Shown here: piece by piece, positions 41,543-46,727 of the stretch
Layout of the letters: every line of letters starts with the position of its first letter
How positions within the stretch are numbered: position 1 is the stretch's first letter
Virus record (IMG/VR): IMGVR_UViG_3300036715_000202
Location: 1-46,727 of that record
Source: a virus
DNA: 46,727 bases
Reading direction: 5' to 3' (one strand)
The notes under the pieces: model-generated
Databases searched by the model: none
The model's input: only the letters and a program-made list of their open reading frames with translations
What the model was told of the DNA's origin: nothing
Made by a program: the position numbers and the translations under genes

Positions 41543-42957
41543 CCTAGCGGGGTTTCACGTACAATCTCGTACGTCTGAATTTCTTGTCGTGTTTTATCGA
41601 TTACGTTGGGGTCTTCAGACACAATCCGTCGACCCGTAATCTTGTCAAATATCTTGGTCAGACCCCAAACCAGTGCGTCAACGCGGTCAGGCGACCCATT
41701 GCTGATAGACCGAATATTGTCTATCGAGAACATGCACATTTGGTCTTCTAGGGCGTCGAAACGTCCCACATGGTGAATCCGCCCCTGCTCATAAAGAGCA
41801 GAGATAGGTTCAGCACGCACAACCTTGCCGCGGCTAGCGTGGACGAGTTCCACAGGAATAGCTCTATCCACGGCTCGCAGAGTGCTAAGCACCATATCTC
41901 CACCTTGGTTCTTTTCTGCGACAATCTTGTCAGCAGACCAGAAGCGATAGAGGCTAACTGCTTTACGGGCCCAGTCTTCTGGTGACCCCCGGATCGTTCC
42001 ATCTTCTAGTACGTACCCTCGTGCGTATCCATCTTTGTCGCGGGCCAGACCCACAACAACAATCCCGTGCTCATCCGACCCTTCATTATTACTGACGGCG
42101 GGGTCGACTGCAACGTACACTCTTTCCAGGTCCGTCGGGACCTCTTTGAGTCGGGTGGCGTCGATTGAATCCCGATTCCAGAGCGCCCCGGGGATGTCCC
42201 CCAGAATCTCACCTTCCAACTCTTGGCGACCGAGACGAGTCCCCCCGTACCTGTCGTAGAGCTGCTTGACTGTGTTGGTTGCGAGGTTGGACTTATTGTC
42301 CAGTGTGGAGCCTCGGGTGACCACTGTGTCTTTATCCGCCATCAATTTCTTGATGAGGGGCAGGGGTCGGGGTGTGGTTGTAACTAGCGCCTGTGGGTGC
42401 TCGCCAAGGCGAAGACCGAATTGAAGCTGATCCCACGTTTCTTGCATGTAGCGGAACTTGGCCAGCTCGTCAACCCATGCAGCATGATGCTGGGGACCAC
42501 GAAGCTGATCGGGCTCGGTAGCGTTGTACACCCACGCCTTTGCCCCGTTGGGCCAGGTTAGACACCTATTGGTGGGTGACCATTCGGGGCGGTACTCTTT
42601 GGGGTGGCAGGCGAGGATACCGCTGTCACCAAGGACCATAACGTCTCTGGCGTCAGCGGCGGTTTCAGCGACGAGGGCGATCCGGGCCCACTTGGCGGGG
42701 CTACTTGACATTGGTGTTGATCCACAGACATTCTCTCGAATCCACTCCGACCCCATTCGGGTCTTGCCAAATCCACGACCGGCCAACACGAGCCAGTTAT
42801 TCCATTCACCCTCTGGGGAACGCTGGTTGGGTCTAGCCCAGAAGTCCCAGTGCCACCGAAGCTCAGCTAGCTCCGCCTCGTTCAGGGAACTCAAGAACGT
42901 TTGACGTTCCGTTTCGCTTAGCGAGGCTAGCAATTCTGCTGGTGAAATCTGCGACAT
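41530..42957 (-). CDS. Terminase large subunit
   Basis: The 475-residue packaging motor has Walker A GRGFGKT (Lys65) and Walker B AAWVDELAKF. A C-terminal RNase H-like nuclease carries VAVDPAVS, VAEKNQGGD and the closing Asp in DRVDALVWGL. It moves DNA into the head and cuts it. It overlaps the small subunit gene by 95 bases, longer than usual, with the conserved start LSETERQTFLSSL inside the overlap. Being P22-type, it probably packages by headful. Confidence 0.95.
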   Translation of the reverse strand: MSQISPAELLASLSETERQTFLSSLNEAELAELRWHWDFWARPNQRSPEGEWNNWLVLAGRGFGKTRMGSEWIRENVCGSTPMSSSPAKWARIALVAETAADARDVMVLGDSGILACHPKEYRPEWSPTNRCLTWPNGAKAWVYNATEPDQLRGPQHHAAWVDELAKFRYMQETWDQLQFGLRLGEHPQALVTTTPRPLPLIKKLMADKDTVVTRGSTLDNKSNLATNTVKQLYDRYGGTRLGRQELEGEILGDIPGALWNRDSIDATRLKEVPTDLERVYVAVDPAVSNNEGSDEHGIVVVGLARDKDGYARGYVLEDGTIRGSPEDWARKAVSLYRFWSADKIVAEKNQGGDMVLSTLRAVDRAIPVELVHASRGKVVRAEPISALYEQGRIHHVGRFDALEDQMCMFSIDNIRSISNGSPDRVDALVWGLTKIFDKITGRRIVSEDPNVIDKTRQEIQTYEIVRETPLGWMA

Positions 42958-43423
42958 TTTCTCTCACTTGCTGTTCGTGTTTGATTGCCTCCCCGTCTGG
43001 GCCAGAGATTTCCTGACGTTCTTTCCAGAGGGCAATTGATTTACCTGCAAGCTCAATAGCGCGGAGACACGCTTGAGGGTTGTCGGCTTGGGTGTCTTCG
43101 ATGATATTCATCAATTTGGTGATCAGATACTCAGCCTTCACCTCGGCCTTTTCAGACCGCTTGGCGAGACGTTGTGCGATCTCTGCACGGATCAGGGGAT
43201 GTTGCATCAACTCTGTTGCGTGGCGGGTCGGATTTACTGTCTTATAAGACCCCAATTCAACGGCCTTAGTGGCATTCATATGTATCATGTACAGGTCTAC
43301 AAACTCAACCATTTTTGGAGTGAGTTTCTTACCCTTTGTCCCGCGGCTTACGGCACGACCATCAGTTACAGACAGAAAAGGCAATTTTGCGGGCTCCCTT
43401 CGGGGATAGACACCAAACGTCAT
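42863..43423 (-). CDS. Terminase small subunit
   Basis: The 186-residue protein has a DNA-binding N-terminal part (LTPKMVEFVDLYMIHM then NATKAVELGSYKTVNP, a helix-turn-helix). A helical oligomerising region follows (HPLIRAEIAQRLAKRSEK). It recognises the packaging site and hands the DNA to the large subunit. The start lies only about 11 bases after the predicted start of the nearby promoter (43441-43469), so the leader is very short; ATG codons about 38 and 48 residues in are alternatives. It is the first gene of the leftward arm. Confidence 0.85.
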   Translation of the reverse strand: MTFGVYPRREPAKLPFLSVTDGRAVSRGTKGKKLTPKMVEFVDLYMIHMNATKAVELGSYKTVNPTRHATELMQHPLIRAEIAQRLAKRSEKAEVKAEYLITKLMNIIEDTQADNPQACLRAIELAGKSIALWKERQEISGPDGEAIKHEQQVRENVADFTSRIASLAKRNGTSNVLEFPERGGAS

Positions 43424-43440
43424 CCAATCCCAGTATTAGT

Positions 43441-43469
43441 ATTATACTCTATTTAGACACAAAAGTCAA
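43441..43469 (-). promoter_or_regulatory. Leftward sigma-70 promoter next to the terminase gene (P5)
   Basis: On the minus strand TTGACT (43469-43464) and TATAAT (43446-43441) are 17 bases apart. Transcription would start near 43434, about 11 bases before the terminase small subunit ATG. Confidence 0.8.
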
Positions 43470-43508
43470 CAACTAAATTCAATATCAGCCGCGCAGCGGC
43501 TATGTTAC

Positions 43509-43536
43509 TTTAAAGTGTCTCTTAGAGAGATATAAT
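43509..43536 (+). promoter_or_regulatory. Possible rightward promoter
   Basis: A perfect TATAAT lies at 43531-43536, with a weak -35, TTTAAA (43509-43514), 16 bases upstream. The palindromic arm TCTCTTAGAGAG (43518-43529) lies between them. It is the only candidate found for starting the rightward arm here. Confidence 0.4.
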
Positions 43537-43595
43537 ATTATATGTTTTGATTATATTGTTTATAATTATAGCTCTTTAACAGACTCTCTAAGAGA
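43518..43595. repeat. Inverted repeat TCTCTTAGAGAG flanking the divergent promoters
   Basis: TCTCTTAGAGAG (43518-43529) and its exact reverse complement (43584-43595) lie 54 bases apart. Each copy touches a TATAAT hexamer, and each contains the palindrome CTCTTAGAG. The layout suggests paired binding sites controlling both arms. Confidence 0.82.
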
Positions 43596-43596
43596 T

Positions 43597-43625
43597 ATTA
43601 TACTACTTTCCCCCGCCAATGTCAA
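43597..43625 (-). promoter_or_regulatory. Perfect-consensus leftward sigma-70 promoter (P4)
   Basis: On the minus strand TTGACA (43625-43620) and TATAAT (43602-43597) are separated by 17 bases. The transcript begins within the inverted-repeat arm at 43584-43595. It lies upstream of P5, so the late arm has two tandem promoters. Confidence 0.87.
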
Positions 43626-43923
43626 GAGAAATCGTACGGAAAAACACGGAAATGTACACTCCCGCCCCAAATATTTTATAAAATCAGAAAGATAGCTATG
43701 GTCACCGCTAGAGTCACCGCGACTTCATGGGCCCCCCGGGGACCCCCCCATATATACATGGGAAGGGGAACAGAACGGGAACAGATAACAGAAGCGTGAT
43801 AGCTGAAAAAAGCGCTTGCAACCCCGAACAACATGGGGTAGCTTGTGATGGTCAAGCCGAGATAGGCACTGACCTAGTAGGGCCATCAGGACCACTAGAG
43901 CGTAACGCAAGGGGACACGTGAG

Positions 43924-44316
43924 ATGGGCAAGCGCCTTAATCCACAACGCCGACGCGAGCTTAAAGAGCGCCAATTGCTCTTGGCTATCCGCAATGCTGT
44001 CAACCCATCGTCATACGATGAGACGGTACGGATACGCAGCGCGGGCCTTCCGACGGCCTTGTGGGGTTCATCCGCAGGTCTGGAACGTGGCTTACTTCAC
44101 GGTGAAGCGAATATGGTGACATATAAGCAACACAAGCGGAGAAAGCCCACGCCAAAGGGCGGAGTAGTCAGCAAGGCGGGTATAGACGTTGCATTCCCGC
44201 ACACGATACCCGACAAGGTGTCAGCCACCGCCATCCCCGCGTCTAAAGACGTGAGGCGCATTAGTCGGCCAAATAAAGTCGTCCCCAAGACGAAAAAGGT
44301 CTGGTCAGCCTCTTGA
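43924..44316 (+). CDS. Unknown basic protein, first gene of the rightward arm
   Basis: The 130-residue protein is strongly basic: MGKRLNPQRRRELKERQ at the start, HKRRKPTPKGG in the middle, and KVVPKTKKVW at the end. It could bind nucleic acid. AAGGGG lies nine bases before ATG 43924. Codon use looks like coding sequence, but base composition is less typical than in neighbouring genes. An inner ATG at 44113 would give a 67-residue version. No family is recognised. Confidence 0.52.
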   Translation: MGKRLNPQRRRELKERQLLLAIRNAVNPSSYDETVRIRSAGLPTALWGSSAGLERGLLHGEANMVTYKQHKRRKPTPKGGVVSKAGIDVAFPHTIPDKVSATAIPASKDVRRISRPNKVVPKTKKVWSAS

Positions 44317-44719
44317 CGCTAGGTTCAAGATGGGTCATACTTCGAGTGTGATCCATAATGAGCTTATCGCTCTAAAACATAATTAAACTGGGTCCATTAG
44401 GACTACGGCCGGAGGCATTCGCACCTTTGGTGACCGACACGGGGTCAGTAACCGACAGCTCGCATTGCGGGTCTAGGTGAACGCCTCTACAGGTTGGTCA
44501 TCAGTAGGGCTTCGGTGAAGGGGGCATGTGCTAGGCCCGGCGGATTTATACAATCCGTTGGTTCCCCTGGCAGTAGCACGCCTGGGGTCTAACAAGCCAC
44601 AGGTGTGTGTCAAACGTGCCGGAAGTCGTCGGTAAGGACCAGTCCGCGAGGATACTAAGGACCGACGCAAAGTAACACGTTAGTGTTACGTTGAACGGCT
44701 CTCTACAGGAGTACGTTCA
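44317..44719 (+). other. Gene-free structured region, likely RNA leader or small RNA
   Basis: No convincing gene lies here. On the plus strand it can fold into several strong hairpins. The first is 44330-44356 (11 bp, loop TTCGA), the second is CGGATT/AATCCG near 44550, and a third has a long-range 7-bp stem CGTCGGT/ACCGACG at 44627-44667. The last two are GTAACAC/GTGTTAC (44672-44689) and TTGAACG/CGTTCAA (44691-44720), whose loop holds the next gene's ribosome site. An 18-codon frame from 44330 is probably not used. Confidence 0.6.
44330..44356 (+). promoter_or_regulatory. Strong RNA hairpin
   Basis: ATGGGTCATAC (44330-44340) pairs with GTGTGATCCAT (44346-44356) over 11 bp, two of them G-U. 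The loop is TTCGA. No T run follows, so it is not a standard terminator. It lies 13 bases after the stop of the 43924 gene. Confidence 0.7.
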
Positions 44720-44884
44720 ATGAACCCATATCGCACATACAAATTCGCGTTGTCCGGTGACGCTCAGAACTTCTGGCGTAACTTGGAGTCCAGTGGTTAC
44801 AAAGCCACTGATATGTCCACTCAATGGACTAAAACCCACATTTACATCCACATCTGGGTCGAGTGCCCTAGTGTGTCCGCATGA
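44720..44884 (+). CDS. Tiny protein of unknown function
   Basis: This 54-residue frame begins MNPYRTYKFALSGDAQNFW and ends VECPSVSA. CAGGAG lies seven bases before the ATG and sits in the loop of a hairpin (44691-44720) whose stem includes the start codon's first base, so translation may be controlled by RNA folding. Its stop overlaps the next ATG (ATGA). The alternating polar and aromatic pattern suggests a small beta-rich domain. No family is recognised. Confidence 0.68.
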   Translation: MNPYRTYKFALSGDAQNFWRNLESSGYKATDMSTQWTKTHIYIHIWVECPSVSA

Positions 44885-45042
44885 CAACGAATGTTCGTCT
44901 GTTGATCGTCTATCGCGAAAAGCCGGATAGCAAACTACGCTACATTGGCCCTTTCGCGTCTCAGACCTACGTTGATCGGTGTCTGGCAAAGCTGCCTCCC
45001 GGTCACTTCTCCGCAGTCAAGCTACTTGAGCAATGGCAATAG
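44881..45042 (+). CDS. Tiny protein of unknown function, coupled to the previous one
   Basis: This 53-residue frame (MTTNVRLLIVYREKPDSKL, then YIGPFASQTYVDRCL) starts within the stop of the previous gene. It looks like a compact alpha-beta domain, with a beta strand followed by a helix. Frame-perfect coupling and protein-like composition support it as a gene. Its function is unknown. Confidence 0.68.
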   Translation: MTTNVRLLIVYREKPDSKLRYIGPFASQTYVDRCLAKLPPGHFSAVKLLEQWQ

Positions 45043-45086
45043 CCACAACCCTGGGAGCCGTTCTACGCAACACTAACGTTGCGAGT

Positions 45087-45106
45087 GACATCTTCGACAA
45101 GATGTC
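45087..45106 (+). promoter_or_regulatory. Perfect hairpin in the leader of the 45133 gene
   Basis: GACATCTT (45087-45094) pairs fully with AAGATGTC (45099-45106) around the loop CGAC. A second hairpin (45066-45083) precedes it. No T run follows. The start codon lies 27 bases downstream, so it could protect the mRNA or control translation. Confidence 0.75.
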
Positions 45107-45132
45107 CATTGGAACCTCGAAGGGAACCTCAA

Positions 45133-45810
45133 ATGGCTGTCAATCTCAAGAATGAAAATGCCGAAGCTGACCTGGTCCTCCTGTCCAAGGAAGTGATCAA
45201 GTCTAACCAAGACATCATTCGGACCAATGTCCTCAGTCTTGATCGCCTTGTCCATGACAATGCGGTTCAATGTCTGCTGCATTGCTCTATTCACGGTGAC
45301 ACGTCTCTGATGACCCGTCTGCTGACCGATATCATCGACAGTAAGACTGGCTATCGGCGTCAGGGTCTCATTAACTGGATGCGCAAGTTCAGTCCGATGG
45401 AACTTGACGGCAAGAAGATCGTTCTGTCTGGTACGGACGGTCAAGGCAACAAGCGCCCGTTCAAGATCGCCGAAGCCAATGCCACGCCGTTCTGGACTGA
45501 CAAGGACAACAACGAGCGCGTCGCCAAGCCAGTCTTCAAGGACACACTCATGTCCAAGATCGACACCGCCTACAAGGAATTTATGGCGGCTATCGAGAAC
45601 ACTGCCAACGGCAAGGCCATCGACGTGTCCAAGCCGTTCTACGACGGTATTCACTCGGACAAGATGACCGATTTCTTCACCGCCATCAAGTCCATGCGGG
45701 ACGAACTGCCCGCGGATGAGACTCTGGCTGTCCGCAAGGCGCAAGCCAAGCAGCAAGAGCTGGCGGAGTTCGTGAAGGCCAACGGTCAGTCGGTCAACAT
45801 CGCCGCCTAA
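45133..45810 (+). CDS. Unknown abundant-looking early protein
   Basis: The frame is open from 45079, but ATG 45133 has an AAGGGA ribosome site eight bases upstream and starts a normal protein (MAVNLKNENAEADLVLLSKE). It has 225 residues, is soluble and largely helical, without recognised motifs. Strong codon bias, a good ribosome site, a hairpin-rich leader and its own terminator (45826-45856) suggest high expression, perhaps as a host-takeover or DNA-binding protein. That is inference. Confidence 0.8.
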   Translation: MAVNLKNENAEADLVLLSKEVIKSNQDIIRTNVLSLDRLVHDNAVQCLLHCSIHGDTSLMTRLLTDIIDSKTGYRRQGLINWMRKFSPMELDGKKIVLSGTDGQGNKRPFKIAEANATPFWTDKDNNERVAKPVFKDTLMSKIDTAYKEFMAAIENTANGKAIDVSKPFYDGIHSDKMTDFFTAIKSMRDELPADETLAVRKAQAKQQELAEFVKANGQSVNIAA

Positions 45811-45825
45811 CCCCTAACGTATTAG

Positions 45826-45856
45826 CGCCCATCAATTAGCGTTGGTGGGCGTTTTT
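45826..45856 (+). terminator. Rho-independent terminator
   Basis: CGCCCATCAA (45826-45835) pairs with TTGGTGGGCG (45842-45851), with one T-G wobble and a six-base loop, followed by TTTTT. It closes the unit ending at 45810. Confidence 0.9.
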
Positions 45857-45881
45857 ACAGACTCACTCAGTTTCGGTCTGT

Positions 45882-45942
45882 ACTCAATTAGGCACACCCA
45901 CACGCTTTCAGAGCCCCGGTGAGTGGTTGTGTCTAATTGAGT
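45882..45942 (+). repeat. Long imperfect inverted repeat in the gap before the KTSC gene
   Basis: ACTCAATTAGGCACACCCAC (from 45882) pairs with the reverse complement ending at 45942 (about 19 of 22 positions), loop about 17 bases. A smaller hairpin ACAGAC/GTCTGT lies just upstream (45857-45880). The rest of the gap to 46092 repeats GAGTCCTG and holds no clear promoter or gene. Confidence 0.75.
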
Positions 45943-46092
45943 GCAAGTCTGCGCCCTCATTGGTAATTTAGGCTCGGTGAGTCCTGCAGTGGCCATACGC
46001 CTATAAGGTGTTGGTCGAGTCCTGGTAATTCCGTAGCTCGGTTACAATACGGCTAGAATACTTGCACTCAACTCAAAAGGAGTCTAAGTAAA

Positions 46093-46353
46093 ATGGAACA
46101 ACGCAAGCTCGATTGGTGCAACGTCAAAAGTTCCAATGTTGACGCTGTTGCCTACCACCACCCAACGGGCACTCTGTGTGTCAAGTTTCGGTCTGGTGGA
46201 CTGTACTCATACTCTAACGTGCACCCGACAGACTTCACCAATCTCGTTGGTGCTGACAGCGTTGGTCGCTACATGAACAATGTGATCAAGGCGTTGTATG
46301 AGTATCAGCGGTTCGAGGTCGAGGACGACTTGCTTCGGTCTCTCAGCATATGA
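46093..46353 (+). CDS. KTSC-domain protein
   Basis: The 86-residue protein matches the KTSC domain: VKSSNVDAVAYHH, then TLCVKFRSGGLYSYSNV, and ADSVGRYMNNVIK. The domain is known fused to lysyl-tRNA synthetases and alone in phages, where it may bind RNA; its role is not settled. AAAGGAG precedes ATG 46093. Its stop overlaps the SGNH hydrolase start (ATGA, 46350-46353). Confidence 0.85.
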   Translation: MEQRKLDWCNVKSSNVDAVAYHHPTGTLCVKFRSGGLYSYSNVHPTDFTNLVGADSVGRYMNNVIKALYEYQRFEVEDDLLRSLSI

Positions 46354-46727
46354 TTCCGTGTCTGATACTCGGAGATAGCATCGCACAGGGGGTCGCTCAA
46401 CAGCTTCCGCTATGCAATAGCCATGCGATCAAAGGAGTGGCCTCAGCGGCCTTCCTACGAGGCTGGCGACCCCCTCAGGAGCCAGTTGATCTGGCAGTTA
46501 TCAGCTTGGGCAGCAATGACGACCCGCCAAAGCATTTAGCGGACAATCTTACTGCCCTTCGCAGAGAGTTTTCAGTGGCTCGTGTGGTCTGGATCATTCC
46601 GGCCATCGGGGCTGAGCGCCAAAAAGCGGTTCGGTCTGTTGCCACTGTGTTCGGTGATAGTGTCATCGAGCTTCAAGGTCGCCATCTGACTCGTGATGGT
46701 GTTCACCCTACAGGGCCCGAATACAAG
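46350..46727 (+). CDS. SGNH/GDSL-type hydrolase, N-terminal part (continues at 128 through the join)
   Basis: This part begins MIPCLILGDSIAQG, with the GDS nucleophile Ser (block I). ISLGSND supplies block III (Gly-x-Asn-Asp). The final DGVHP block V is also reached before the window ends. Joined to 128-163 the protein has about 137 residues, short for the family, so it is a minimal domain. SGNH enzymes remove acyl or acetyl groups, for example from surface sugars. It is coupled to the KTSC gene upstream and the small membrane protein downstream. Confidence 0.85.
   Translation, partial: MIPCLILGDSIAQGVAQQLPLCNSHAIKGVASAAFLRGWRPPQEPVDLAVISLGSNDDPPKHLADNLTALRREFSVARVVWIIPAIGAERQKAVRSVATVFGDSVIELQGRHLTRDGVHPTGPEYK
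46601..46727. repeat. Right copy of the 127-bp end overlap
   Basis: The stretch is identical to 1-127. It lies inside the SGNH hydrolase gene, whose frame reads on correctly at 128, as expected for a circular contig. Confidence 0.95.

Larger units (their letters stand above)
43424..43923. other. Divergent regulatory region between the two arms
   Basis: No gene is supported here. It holds two leftward consensus promoters, a possible rightward promoter, a 12-bp inverted repeat, and a small GC hairpin (AGCCGC/GCGGCT, 43487-43501). A very AT-rich core covers 43530-43605, a repeated TCACCGC lies at 43704-43720, and a C/G block is near 43733. AT-rich DNA between diverging arms would suit a replication origin, but no initiator boxes are recognised. 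Confidence 0.75.
44677..45079 (+). repeat. Complementary 11-mers flanking two tiny genes
   Basis: ACGTTAGTGTT (44677-44687) is the exact reverse complement of AACACTAACGT (45069-45079). Each also sits in its own local hairpin (44672-44689; 45066-45083). On one transcript the two sites could pair with each other, enclosing the genes at 44720-45042. Confidence 0.7.

Noticed and set aside
43727-44119. A 130-codon frame overlapping the 43924 gene
   Set aside because: It begins in a C/G-rich palindromic stretch, has no good ribosome site, and the overlapping frame at 43924 looks more like protein.
44540-44600. A tRNA-like fold (5-bp stem CGGAT/ATCCG with a seven-base loop)
   Set aside because: No matching acceptor stem, D arm or TTCRA T-loop can be found, and the would-be anticodon makes little sense.
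1-46727. The 127-bp end repeat as a physical direct terminal repeat
   Set aside because: Its length equals a common assembly k-mer, it lies inside a gene that reads through the join, and P22-type terminases usually package by headful.

Overview
The window is a complete tailed-phage genome, opened at an arbitrary point. The last 127 bases (46601-46727) repeat the first 127 exactly, so the unit genome is about 46,600 bp. One gene, an SGNH-type hydrolase, is cut by the join. The particle genes are of the P22 podovirus type: P22-like portal, scaffold, coat, gp4-like and gp10-like tail factors, and ejection proteins. DNA replication is of the T7 type: primase-helicase, DNA polymerase A, gp2.5-like SSB and endonuclease I. 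No phage RNA polymerase is visible, and the strongest promoters match the host sigma-70 consensus, so host polymerase probably does all transcription. A spanin pair (Rz with an embedded Rz1) and a SAR-type endolysin point to a Gram-negative host. I cannot name the host or a close relative. There is no integrase, repressor, tRNA or CRISPR array that I can support.

Layout. Two arms diverge from an AT-rich regulatory block at 43.42-43.72 kb and converge on a bidirectional terminator at 19125-19158. The rightward arm runs from 43.9 kb through the join to 19.05 kb. It starts with a structured, gene-poor stretch (43.9-46.1 kb) holding small unknown genes, then a KTSC protein, the SGNH hydrolase and two small membrane proteins. 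Next comes a tightly coupled block (896-7326) of two glutamine amidotransferases, two glutamine-synthetase-fold amide ligases, an ATP-grasp ligase and several unknown proteins. It continues with nucleotide and DNA metabolism: ThyX, a HAD phosphatase, a metallophosphoesterase, primase-helicase, polymerase, SSB, a Cas4-like nuclease, endonuclease I, a 3'-5' exonuclease, a dNTP diphosphohydrolase and ribonucleotide reductase (NrdB, NrdA).

The leftward arm (43.4 down to 19.16 kb) holds terminase, portal, scaffold, coat, fibre-like and tail proteins, the ejection proteins and finally the lysis cassette.

The most intriguing part is the amide-ligase block. Its gene set looks able to free ammonia from glutamine and form several amide or peptide bonds on an unknown substrate. 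Other points of interest are a pair of near-identical, facing consensus promoters 11.8 kb apart (818-869 and 12614-12665, the second antisense to the polymerase gene), an NrdB without a normal start codon, an overlooked Rz1 gene, and folded RNA leaders around 44.3-46.1 kb.
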